Shown here: piece after piece, positions 42,350 to 49,203 of the stretch
Numbering within the stretch: the stretch's first letter is position 1
Layout: each line of letters begins with the position of its first letter
NCBI GenBank assembly: GCA_965116965.1
Contig: OZ220743.1
Coordinates: 2,480,001 to 2,544,000 of the forward strand
Length of the DNA: 64,000 nucleotides
Direction: 5' to 3'
From: Aldehydirespirator sp965116965
GTDB taxonomy: Bacteria > Actinomycetota > Acidimicrobiia > Acidimicrobiales > Aldehydirespiratoraceae
Translations under genes and position numbers: made by a program
Notes under the pieces: model-generated
Database searches by the model: none
What the model was told of the DNA's origin: nothing
The model's input: the letters and a program-made list of their open reading frames with translations, nothing else

Positions 42350-42744
42350 TGACAACAGTCGTTCTCGACTCGGGGGCCGTAACCCGGCTCGCCCGTGAAG
42401 ATCAGCTTTCTGCGGCTCGGATCGGATCGTTGAAGCGCCGTGGCATCTGGCCACCGGTTGTGCCTTCGGTCGTCTTGGTCGAATGCCTGACGGGCCGCCA
42501 GAGGATGGATGCTGTCACGAACCGCTTCCTCAAGAGCTGCGATGTCGAGGAGCAACTGCCCGAGCAGATTGCGAGGAAAGCGGGAACGCTTCGGGACCGC
42601 ACTGGCCGAGCCTCAAAGATCACGGCAGTGGACGCGGTTCTAGTCGCCGTAGCTGAGCCCGACGGGATAGTGCTGAGCACCGACCTCGAGGATCTCGGCG
42701 CGCTCGCGGCCCACGCACAAGGCGTCGCCGTGGAGGCGCCCTGA
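42349..42744 (+). CDS. PIN-domain (VapC-like) ribonuclease toxin
   Basis: A 131-aa toxin with the PIN acidic residues: VVLDSGAVTRLA (Asp), VPSVVLVECLTG (Glu), KITAVDAVLVAVA (Asp) and VLSTDLEDLGALA (Asp). It is coupled to the antitoxin by a 1-nt overlap. Expected activity: Mg-dependent cleavage of a specific RNA. A truncated copy of this gene with the same first residues is at 48956-49135. Confidence 0.9.
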   Translation: MTTVVLDSGAVTRLAREDQLSAARIGSLKRRGIWPPVVPSVVLVECLTGRQRMDAVTNRFLKSCDVEEQLPEQIARKAGTLRDRTGRASKITAVDAVLVAVAEPDGIVLSTDLEDLGALAAHAQGVAVEAP

Positions 42745-42889
42745 CACTTCCTGCCATCCCACTTGGACGCCAACGCGTCGATGTGGCCTTCGGGTTCGGT
42801 CCCGGCGAAGGAAGTATCGGCTATACACAGACGGCTAGCGGCTCCGTGTGTGCCGGGGCCAGAATCGAGCGAGAGGCAGAGAGACTCGG

Positions 42890-43372
42890 CTACGCGTTCG
42901 GCTCTGGTTCGGTCTTTTTGATGACCCGGGGTATGAACAGCTCTTTGGGCACGCCGGGCACGATGAACTCCCACTTGGTGACCGGGTCATAGCCAGCCAG
43001 CTGTTCTTCGGACGGCGTCTCTTTCAGCAGGAAGCTGGCGATGAGCACCTCCAGCGTCAGCGACTCGTCCTCGTCGGAGGAACGCCGGTACTTGGTCTCG
43101 TCGCCGGTGACGACCGCGGACTCGATTACGTGCCCGCCGTCGGTGGGGGCGAATGTCGCCTCGTAGACGCCGATTCCGGTCCAGCTGCGATGGGCGAACA
43201 GGCGGCTCCCCTCCATGAAGATGAACCACTTCTCGTCCATGATCCACGGGACGTAGCCGCGCCGGATGGAGGCCATCTCGTCGTCGGTCCAGACCCGGGC
43301 GGGTGCAGGGATCGGCTCCGGGATGGTGAGCGGCTCGTTGTTCCAGCTGCTCCGGCGCGCCTTCTTGGCCAC
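42890..43372 (-). CDS. Hypothetical protein, 160 aa, second of a two-gene unit
   Basis: Not a family I can name. Notable segments: VPWIMDEKWFIFMEGSRLFA with HRSWTGIGVYEATF, and KWEFIVPGVPKELF. The Trp/Phe-rich WFIF...HRSWTG pattern occurs in short bacterial proteins of unknown function. Its ATG is 7 nt after the stop of the 143-aa gene, so they are one unit. No signal peptide or membrane segment. Confidence 0.7.
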   Translation of the reverse strand: MAKKARRSSWNNEPLTIPEPIPAPARVWTDDEMASIRRGYVPWIMDEKWFIFMEGSRLFAHRSWTGIGVYEATFAPTDGGHVIESAVVTGDETKYRRSSDEDESLTLEVLIASFLLKETPSEEQLAGYDPVTKWEFIVPGVPKELFIPRVIKKTEPEPNA

Positions 43373-43379
43373 GGTGCTC

Positions 43380-43811
43380 TCATTGCTCCTTTCTGGTGCC
43401 GGTGTCGCCCGGCTTGATCACGAAGTCGCGGCGGTCCCGATACAGCAGTGCCCGGTTGAGCACGTAGTCGTCGGTGTCCAGGTCGATGCCGGCGCAGTCC
43501 GTCATCGTCCAGTACTTGTGCTCGCCCAGGAACAGGTATTGGCGCCGCTGGTTGAAGAACTGGCATTCCACGCCCTCGCCCGCCGCGATCCGGGCACAGA
43601 ACGCTGCCAGCAGCGCTTCCTGGCCGTCCTTCTTCACGACCACGTACTCATGGGGCCACGAATCCCGATACGTGACCGCCTCCCGCCACGGAGCACCAGC
43701 GATCAGCGCGACGATGTCCCCCTGCTCCCGCAACGCAGTGCCACCGGGAATGGACCCGGTGTGAGGCCTCGGAGCCGGGGCATGCGCCGGATTGTCAGTC
43801 ACGTCAACCAT
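43380..43811 (-). CDS. Hypothetical protein, 143 aa, first of a two-gene unit
   Basis: Unrecognised by name, but a widespread actinobacterial type: SWPHEYVVVKKDGQEALLAA in the middle, and QYLFLGEHKYWTMTD with DYVLNRALLYRDR at the end. The central WPHEYVV and YWTM motifs are typical of this group of short proteins that accompany mobile or defence genes. It is followed 7 nt later by the 160-aa gene. Confidence 0.7.
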   Translation of the reverse strand: MVDVTDNPAHAPAPRPHTGSIPGGTALREQGDIVALIAGAPWREAVTYRDSWPHEYVVVKKDGQEALLAAFCARIAAGEGVECQFFNQRRQYLFLGEHKYWTMTDCAGIDLDTDDYVLNRALLYRDRRDFVIKPGDTGTRKEQ

Positions 43812-43846
43812 CGGCGCGACCCTATAGAGCCCCTATGACATGCCTC

Positions 43847-44078
43847 GGACATCGAGGATGGCAGATGGATCGTCGAATGCTCCGGTTGATCGAAGAGTTC
43901 GTGAGATGCATAATGAGAGAGTCTCGCAGTGCTGTTCTGTGAGGAAGTCGCAAGCCCCGGAGGGCCAGTCCGAGGATCCTGATGGGTCGACTAGGACGGG
44001 AGCCGGGGCTTACGCATGCACTGGTCGCTCAACTCACGTAGCAGACATCTGTCACGGTGAGCGTGTTCTGCAAGAGGC
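43847..44078. repeat. 233-bp direct repeat, copy B
   Basis: About five differences from 38529-38761, including one missing G. The 9-bp stem AAGCCCCGG/CCGGGGCTT is at 43952-43960 and 44003-44011. It ends directly before an ADP-ribosylglycohydrolase relic, so the breakpoint is sharp. Confidence 0.85.
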
Positions 44079-44079
44079 G

Positions 44080-44139
44080 ATGAGCGCCGAGATCTCCGCA
44101 ATGGCCGACAGCTTGTGCGAGCGAGCCCTTCGATCCTGA
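44080..44139 (+). pseudogene. C-terminal relic of an ADP-ribosylglycohydrolase gene
   Basis: Nineteen codons plus stop reading MSAEISAMADSLCERALRS, aligned with the last residues of the intact gene at 49204-50148 (MSADIVTIADDLCERAFRS). Joined directly to copy B of the 233-bp repeat. Confidence 0.7.
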
Positions 44140-44237
44140 CAGTCACAAGCCGATGGGACGATGGCGGGCATGAAGAAGGCCCCATCCAAGATGCCCCCTT
44201 GCGGTGGCCTCGGCGATGCCTGTGACTCGGCTAACTG

Positions 44238-44924
44238 CTAAGTCGTAGTTCCGGCGTCTGGTTCGGTGACTCGCCAGCCGTCGCGTCTCAGGACCTCTGC
44301 TGCCGCGGTCGGGTTGCGGTGCACAGCTGCCCGGAGTTGCTCGTCGAGATACTTGTCTCTGGAGCGGTTCACCGCTTCCTTCCAGCCGTCGCGGGCGTCG
44401 ACTAGGCGTTCGAGGACGCAGAACTCGATGATGTCCTCCAGGCATGGGCGGAAGCGCCGTCCCCCCACGGGCAGGTGGAGGTCGGCTGGCTTGCTCTTGT
44501 CGCGCCCGCCGGCTTGCAGCATCCTGGAGAGGACGTCGGATCGGCCATGTATGTGGATGTGCGCCTCGGGGAACTCGTTGGGTGGCTCTCGCACGAAGTC
44601 GTATGTGAGGATCGAAGCGGCGTCGTTGTCTTCTTGGAGGGTGTAGCTGCTCCTGCTGGTGGCCAGGAACGTCTCGGATTCATCGAGTTCGAGCGTGTGA
44701 ATCACGCTGAGATACAGGTGTGCTGGCGATCGGGAGATGGTCAGGGGGACGCAGTCGCCGACCGGGTTGGCCTCGCTCACCTTGTAGCCGATGACGGCGC
44801 GCCCGTGCCGGTCCATGTAGGAGCGCAGGCGGACGCCGTGGGTGACGGTGCCGTTGAAGAGCTCCGTCAGGTCGCCTGCGAATTTCCTGGCTTGGCGCTC
44901 CAGGTCAGACTGACGAGGGCTCAA
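44238..44924 (-). CDS. 228-aa protein, second gene of a duplicated two-gene module
   Basis: Unrecognised family. N-terminal SDLERQARKFAGDLTELFNG leads into a beta-rich half with YMDRHGRAVIGYKVSEANP and LPLTISRSPAHLYLSVIHT (LTISR... pattern), then a His-rich AHIHIHGRSDVLSRML segment and a helical C-terminus rich in Arg. Its ATG lies 20 nt inside the upstream 68-aa gene, so translation is coupled. Gene order (small gene first, overlap, autoregulatory-looking palindrome, one intact and one broken copy) is that of a toxin-antitoxin pair with this as toxin. That is inference. Confidence 0.65.
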   Translation of the reverse strand: MSPRQSDLERQARKFAGDLTELFNGTVTHGVRLRSYMDRHGRAVIGYKVSEANPVGDCVPLTISRSPAHLYLSVIHTLELDESETFLATSRSSYTLQEDNDAASILTYDFVREPPNEFPEAHIHIHGRSDVLSRMLQAGGRDKSKPADLHLPVGGRRFRPCLEDIIEFCVLERLVDARDGWKEAVNRSRDKYLDEQLRAAVHRNPTAAAEVLRRDGWRVTEPDAGTTT

Positions 44925-45111
44925 AGGACGACACGACGAACCAGGCCCGCCGAGCGATCTCGCTGGAGAAGCTTCCAGCTCTGGCCTGCTCCTGGAGCTC
45001 CTCCCAGGTGCATCCTGCCCGGGCGAGGGCGTTGTCGATGGCGGCGCGGACGCCCGCGTCGTCTAACACGTCGACCTCGATGTCGGCGTAGCGGTCCTCA
45101 GTGCCAGTCAT
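44905..45111 (-). CDS. 68-aa protein, first gene of the module, copy B
   Basis: A 68-aa near-twin of 34366-34572 (DRYADIEVDVLDDAGVRAAI, GCTWEELQEQARAGSF). It overlaps the 228-aa gene by 20 nt. A 17-bp perfect palindrome lies 62 nt upstream. The start at 45111 is fixed by the identical start in the other copy; the longer open frame upstream is not supported. Putative antitoxin or repressor. Confidence 0.68.
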   Translation of the reverse strand: MTGTEDRYADIEVDVLDDAGVRAAIDNALARAGCTWEELQEQARAGSFSSEIARRAWFVVSSFEPSSV

Positions 45112-45172
45112 TGCGCCCTCATTCTCGTCCAGTGCGACCGGACGGCTCGGTCGCGGTGCGTTCTCGTCCTTG

Positions 45173-45189
45173 ATGCTGTCACACAGCAT
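45173..45189. promoter_or_regulatory. Palindromic operator candidate of the two-gene module
   Basis: ATGCTGT-CAC-ACAGCAT, perfect 7-bp arms, 62 nt upstream of the 68-aa gene. The decayed copy at 34636 keeps the left arm only, matching loss of the partner gene there. Confidence 0.5.
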
Positions 45190-45251
45190 GCTACGAGGGT
45201 ACGACACCGACTCCTGACACGAACTCACGGGACGCCGGACTATCCTGTGGC

Positions 45252-45306
45252 CAATCCTCCCCGCCGTCCGCCTCCGCTCGTCGGTGGTGCACTGGCGGGG
45301 CTTCTC
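45252..45306. repeat. 55-bp exact repeat, copy 1
   Basis: Identical over 55 bp to 48599-48653. CCCCGCC and GGCGGGG arms flank a 28-nt loop. Outside these 55 bp the two loci differ. Confidence 0.85.
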
Positions 45307-45316
45307 CCTTACGCCG

Positions 45317-45892
45317 TTAACCCCTCTGAGGTTGATGCGGCGAGGGTGCCGGCCGCCGTCCCGGCGGCTGCCTCGGGACGAGCGCTTGGGCGAACTCGGT
45401 GGACAGTTCCACATCGTCACTCGCCACGCGGGTCAAGGCACCGCTGCCGCGTAGCTTCTCGGTCACGCGGCCGAGATCACGGATCCTCATCGCGGAGGCG
45501 GGGGAGCGCTCGACGTAGGCAAGCAGCTCCTGGCCGTCTTCGGCCGCGGCGCGCAGCCCGGCGAGATCGTCAGCGGCCAGGGCGAATGCCTCCCTCAACT
45601 CGGCCGTCACCAGGACGGCCAGCGGCTCACTCAAAGGCTGGTCGTCCCGCAGTTGGACCTCCTCGGCCACTTGGCGAAGCCAGCTGCGCCGCAGAGGTTC
45701 GCCGACTGCCTCGTCAAGCACACCGAGCCGTGCACCTGCCTCAGCCAGAATGCGGTCGCGGTCGTCGTGGTCTCGGTGACAGCGCAGCCCTTCACACCAA
45801 GCTCTCTCGAGCTCCGACATGTCCACCGCGTGTCGGATCCGTTCTAGAACGGAATCAATGGTCTGGGCCGGGCCCGATTCCAGGGTGGTCAT
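45317..45892 (-). CDS. Hypothetical helical protein, 191 aa
   Basis: From ATG at 45892, chosen because it overlaps by 4 nt (ATGA) the end of the upstream frame. It is almost entirely helical with many Leu, Arg and Glu (SVLERIRHAVDMSELERAW, DDLAGLRAAAEDGQELLAYV) and ends in a Pro/Arg-rich tail. The pattern suggests a helical bundle of DUF222- or TA-linked type, but no family is named. The 55-bp repeat lies just past its stop. Confidence 0.55.
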   Translation of the reverse strand: MTTLESGPAQTIDSVLERIRHAVDMSELERAWCEGLRCHRDHDDRDRILAEAGARLGVLDEAVGEPLRRSWLRQVAEEVQLRDDQPLSEPLAVLVTAELREAFALAADDLAGLRAAAEDGQELLAYVERSPASAMRIRDLGRVTEKLRGSGALTRVASDDVELSTEFAQALVPRQPPGRRPAPSPHQPQRG

Positions 45893-46102
45893 GGTGTGTG
45901 CCAATCGTACTGCTCGACACCGTCAGCCAAGACTCGCAACCCGCGCTTATCGAACGCCTCCATAGCCACATCGAGACTCTCGCGGCTGGGCCGATAGTGG
46001 CCACGGCTGCCTCCGCCGCCGGGCAGGCCCCTGTGGCTCCTGGTTCTCAGGTTTGCTGTAGAACTCTTGTTCCTGTTCGGGGGTCATCTCTGGATGGTTC
46101 AT
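45889..46102 (-). pseudogene. Small antitoxin-like gene with apparent frameshift
   Basis: ATG at 46102 begins MNHPEMTPEQEQEFYSKPEN then QEPQGPARRRR, the typical start of short actinobacterial antitoxin-like proteins (MTPEQ..FY..PENQ.PQGP). The likely continuation, HYRPSRESLDVAMEAF and GLRVLADGVEQYDWHTP, is in another frame that ends in the ATGA overlap with the 191-aa gene. One base gained or lost near 46010 would join them. Confidence 0.45.
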
Positions 46103-46123
46103 CGGTCCTCTACACAAGGAACG

Positions 46124-46157
46124 GGGGAGAGCGGCCCCCGGAGGGGCGGCTCTCCCC
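46124..46157 (-). terminator. Strong GC-rich hairpin
   Basis: GGGGAGAGCGGCCCC (46124-46138) and GGGGCGGCTCTCCCC (46143-46157) pair along 15 bp with one mismatch and a 4-nt loop. It lies downstream of the HEPN-type gene (stop at 46340) in its direction. Confidence 0.65.
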
Positions 46158-46229
46158 GGGTAGAAGGTGGACTTGACTCCTAGCCGCAACGTTAGCATCA
46201 GCGGGGGTGATCGAACCGCTGGGATTCGC

Positions 46230-46325
46230 GCGGTGAGCGCCAGGGATCGCTTCCGGGGTTGTCTGGTGAGGCTGGCGGCGGGGGACGCTCTGGGCACGAC
46301 GCTGGAGTTCAGTCCGCCAGATTCG
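46230..46325 (+). pseudogene. N-terminal relic of an ADP-ribosylglycohydrolase gene
   Basis: The frame reads VSARDRFRGCLVRLAAGD and LGTTLEFSPPDS, closely matching the start of the intact enzyme (VSAGDRFRGCLVGLAVGDAL). The match ends at about 46325, next to the 3' end of the opposing HEPN-type gene. Confidence 0.75.
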
Positions 46326-46339
46326 TCGAGGCGGTCGAA

Positions 46340-47944
46340 CTATTCGAGTAGTGAGGTCGGGGACCGGCCACCGGGCGTTCCGACCAGGCTGAGTTCCGTC
46401 TCCGCCCGCGCTACAAGTTGCAGCGGTGTCGACGGATTGCCGGCTTGGAGTTGGGCATGAACGATCCGGTCGAGGCCGGCACCTACCAAGGCGAATGACG
46501 TTCTTGCGGTAGCCGTTAGGGCCGCAGAGCGCAAGGAGCCGGAGTGCGCTATCTGGTTTCGCTGGTTGTAGAGTCGGCGCAGCGATTCTGTGACGTAACC
46601 CCTGATCCGTTCGAGGTTTCCGGCGGGGTCTTGGAGGATGGCGACGATGCGATCTTGGGCGGCGATTTCGCTGCCGTCGGTCAGCGCGAGACGCCTCCCG
46701 GACCTGAGGTGTCCCTCGACGTGCCGCACCTTGGCGTAGTTCGTGTCGGCTACTCGGATGGCGGCTGCGAGTTGATCATCGGCCGCCTCGGCGTGCCGGT
46801 ACGCGAGGGGTGTCAGTTCGGCACGAGGCAGTGAGCAGGCAACGAGGGCGGCCAAGCGGTCGGCTGCACGATGCTTGCGGTGCTCGGTCGGCCTTATCAG
46901 CAGTGCCTCGACGGCTGACCAGGCTCCGATTACGGCCGCTCCGACATTCGGGGATTTCATGTAGGAAGCTAGTTCAAGTGCGTCGTCGACCTCGATCGGA
47001 AGGCCGGCGTCGAAGCTATAGACGGATCGCTGCCTGTTGAGACTGCCGATCTCCACATGGCTGTGTAGGTGGTTGATCCGGTAGCTGCGGTGGCTGCCAG
47101 CGACACGAGCCCAGCCGTTCATCCTGATTCCCTCACCAAACAGGCGCGCAACTCTTGCGCGGGCGTCCACGCGCGCTACGAGCGCCTGGGCCGCGTCGAC
47201 TGCCGCCCATGGGTCGCGTCGCTCAACGATTATGAGGAAGCCGCCGCTGTGACGGCGTGGTTCGGCTTGCGGTATGTGCTGCTTCAGCCATTCGGCCGCG
47301 GCGCTACCGTCGAGCCACTTCACAGAGCCGCCGGGCTCGGCGGGCTTGTCGTACGGCGCGGAGCAGGGTACGAACACCTCGTACTCCCGGAGGCGAGTCC
47401 TACTCATCATTCCCTCCGCTTCCTCAGCGAGTTCGGGAACGGCTGAGAGCGAAGAGGCGGTCGCCTGCAGCCACCGGTAGAGGTGCTCGCTGCTGAGGCC
47501 GCTGTCAAGTAGATGTGACGCCAGGGCGCGACTGGCGAACTCGACCGGAACGTCGTCACCGGCGTCGCGCCATCGCTCGCAGTACTCGCGGTCGGCTCGT
47601 CGGACGAGTTGTTCGAGGTGGGCGTACACATGTCTGCTCAGGTCCTTGGGCGAGCCGACTCTGAGCCGTTGGAGCAGGCTCTTGAGTTCGGTGGCCAGAT
47701 GTGCGACGCCGGGGTCGCGACCGACCTCTCGGCTTGCGCTGCCAACGACGAAACTGAGACCCTCGGTGCTGGGTGATCGCCCCGTCAGACAGCCGTCGGC
47801 GTACTCGAGCACTTCCCGCAGGCTGAGCACCGTGCCGATGCTCCAAAGGCGCCTATGCCATGGCGCGTTGCGGGCGAAGAAGTCTCGGAGCCGGCTGCAT
47901 ACCAGCTCAAAGTCGGTTGGCAGCGGTGCTTGTGTCTCGCCCAC
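46340..47944 (-). CDS. Large HEPN-domain protein, ApeA-like, putative abortive-infection ribonuclease
   Basis: A 534-aa protein from a GTG start. The C-terminal third is helical: AVIGAWSAVEALLIRPTEHR opens it, and LRRLYNQRNQIAHSGSLRSA (~residues 465-485) carries R-N-x-x-x-H, the catalytic motif of HEPN ribonucleases. The N-terminal ~340 residues are unassigned; the overall size and layout, a long sensor-like part then HEPN, resemble ApeA-type anti-phage proteins. It is monocistronic, with a terminator-like hairpin at 46124-46157. An alternative is a HEPN-type structural domain without nuclease activity. Confidence 0.6.
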   Translation of the reverse strand: MGETQAPLPTDFELVCSRLRDFFARNAPWHRRLWSIGTVLSLREVLEYADGCLTGRSPSTEGLSFVVGSASREVGRDPGVAHLATELKSLLQRLRVGSPKDLSRHVYAHLEQLVRRADREYCERWRDAGDDVPVEFASRALASHLLDSGLSSEHLYRWLQATASSLSAVPELAEEAEGMMSRTRLREYEVFVPCSAPYDKPAEPGGSVKWLDGSAAAEWLKQHIPQAEPRRHSGGFLIIVERRDPWAAVDAAQALVARVDARARVARLFGEGIRMNGWARVAGSHRSYRINHLHSHVEIGSLNRQRSVYSFDAGLPIEVDDALELASYMKSPNVGAAVIGAWSAVEALLIRPTEHRKHRAADRLAALVACSLPRAELTPLAYRHAEAADDQLAAAIRVADTNYAKVRHVEGHLRSGRRLALTDGSEIAAQDRIVAILQDPAGNLERIRGYVTESLRRLYNQRNQIAHSGSLRSAALTATARTSFALVGAGLDRIVHAQLQAGNPSTPLQLVARAETELSLVGTPGGRSPTSLLE

Positions 47945-48331
47945 AAGTCCGGTACAGTCAGATCAGACCTTGACGCCAGTGCGTCGGTCACCGTCTAAAC
48001 CGGGAGGAGCCGCCCTCGGGCCGCTCCTCCCTTCACGTTTAGGTCCCGATCCTTGCGGCAACGGACCTCTGAACAACCCGGCAGCGTCCAGAACGTCGCC
48101 GTGGGATGAACCAGGACGCTCTGGCTCGGCTGCACGAAGCCCGACCGAAGCGTGCACCCCGAGGTGAAACATGCATCGATTATACATCTATATGCATAAA
48201 ACAACACCTACCTCGGGTGCGGGCTTGCTCTGCGGAGACATCCAGGGCCGTCCACAGGAGTGTCCCACAAATCCCCGGGCCGTCCCCAGCGCCAACTCGG
48301 AAATCCCCTGAGTGGTCCCCTGCGGATGCGA
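47945..48331. other. Intergenic stretch without a supported gene
   Basis: Apart from the hairpin at 48002-48031, only short frames without family resemblance are seen. The AT-rich patch around 48170-48205 (ATACATCTATATGCATAAAA) might be a promoter but has no gene directly downstream on either strand. Confidence 0.5.
48002..48031. terminator. 9-bp perfect hairpin
   Basis: GGGAGGAGC (48002-48010) and GCTCCTCCC (48023-48031) with a 12-nt loop, upstream of the HEPN-type gene. Followed by TTCACGTTT. Confidence 0.5.
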
Positions 48332-48598
48332 CTAGCGCTCCGCAACCGACTCGGACAACCGCTCACTGGTTGGAGTCTGGACTTGCGGGAAGTCGAGGAA
48401 CGCCGTCGAGAATGGGATGGTCTCGCCGACCTCCGTTAGCCGCCATCCGGGCTCCTGATGGGACAGCTCGCTGACCTGGGTGCCCGTCATGCCAACCAAC
48501 TGGTTGAGCACATCCTCGTAGGGACTGGGTGTGACACTCCGGGTGCATACCTGCTGCAATCCCGCCGCCTTGCGCTCGTAGGCGGCTATCGTTGCCGT
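48332..48598 (-). pseudogene. Possible C-terminal gene fragment next to the 55-bp repeat
   Basis: The frame to the stop at 48332 reads TATIAAYERKAAGLQQV, VTPSPYEDVLNQLVGMTGTQ and WRLTEVGETIPFSTAFLDF, which looks like real protein, but upstream it runs straight into the 55-bp repeat with no start. Possibly the end of a gene whose front was replaced. Confidence 0.3.
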
Positions 48599-48653
48599 CA
48601 ATCCTCCCCGCCGTCCGCCTCCGCTCGTCGGTGGTGCACTGGCGGGGCTTCTC
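48599..48653. repeat. 55-bp exact repeat, copy 2
   Basis: Identical to 45252-45306, including the CCCCGCC/GGCGGGG arms (48606-48612, 48641-48647). It lies 65 bp before the promoter of the second antitoxin copy. Confidence 0.85.
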
Positions 48654-48717
48654 TTTGTCAGGCGGCGTGGCGATAGGCGTCTGCGAGGATGGCACCCGGC
48701 GCGGGCCTCTAGGAGGG

Positions 48718-48745
48718 TTGAGGCTTTCAATCTATGTTGTATTAT
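48718..48745 (+). promoter_or_regulatory. Leaderless promoter of the second antitoxin copy
   Basis: TTGAGG (48718-48723), 16-nt spacer, TATTAT (48740-48745), ATG 7 nt later. Same geometry as 42111-42138, with most spacer bases conserved. Confidence 0.68.
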
Positions 48746-48752
48746 CTCATGC

Positions 48753-48956
48753 ATGGCAGCAGTTGACGAGACCCGAAGCGGCCGGAGCGCTCGCAGCACC
48801 GACTCGGAACGCCGCCGTGAGCTTCTGCGTGAGACGGACCGCTACCTGGCCGAACTGATCGAGGAGATTGGCGAGCCGCCACCGGAGGTGGTGGCTGAGG
48901 CCGAGGCCTGGGCCGACCGCATCGTGCGCCACCTCAAGAAGGCATCCGACGCCTGA
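48753..48956 (+). CDS. Antitoxin of a PIN-domain pair, copy 2
   Basis: A 67-aa antitoxin, about 85% identical to 42146-42349 (RRRELLRETDRYLAELIEEI, AWADRIVRHLKKASDA). The antitoxin is complete and has kept its promoter, but its toxin is reduced to 15 residues. It may protect the cell against the intact copy-1 toxin. Confidence 0.75.
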   Translation: MAAVDETRSGRSARSTDSERRRELLRETDRYLAELIEEIGEPPPEVVAEAEAWADRIVRHLKKASDA

Positions 48957-49135
48957 TGCCAACAGTCGTTCTCGACTCGGGGGCCGTTACCCGGCTCGCC
49001 GTGAGGAGGGACGGTTCGATCGGTGACCCGCCGGACGTGCATGACGAGATCCGGAGGTGGATGCTCGACCTCTTGAAGAAGTTCCAGAAAGCGTTCGATC
49101 CGCGGATAGCAGCAATCCTCGGCGAGGAGGCCTAG
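48956..49135 (+). pseudogene. PIN toxin N-terminus fused to an unrelated tail
   Basis: The first 15 residues (MPTVVLDSGAVTRLA) are those of the PIN toxin. The frame then continues as VRRDGSIGDPPDVHDEIRRW and LLKKFQKAFDPRIAAILG to a stop at 49135, 59 aa in all. Only one PIN acidic residue remains, so it cannot cleave RNA. The tail appears to be the end of a different gene. Confidence 0.7.
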
Positions 49136-49138
49136 CCC

Positions 49139-49181
49139 ATGAGCGCAGCCGTCCGCCTCGATCGTCCCCTTCCGAACTAGC
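49139..49181 (+). pseudogene. 5' relic of the phosphatase gene
   Basis: Reads MSAAVRLDRPLPN and stop, about 80% identical to the first 40 bp of the phosphatase genes (MSAAARPDRPIPN). It sits between the PIN chimera and the ADP-ribosylglycohydrolase gene. Confidence 0.6.
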
Positions 49182-49203
49182 CGGTTATCGCAGGATCGGA
49201 GCG

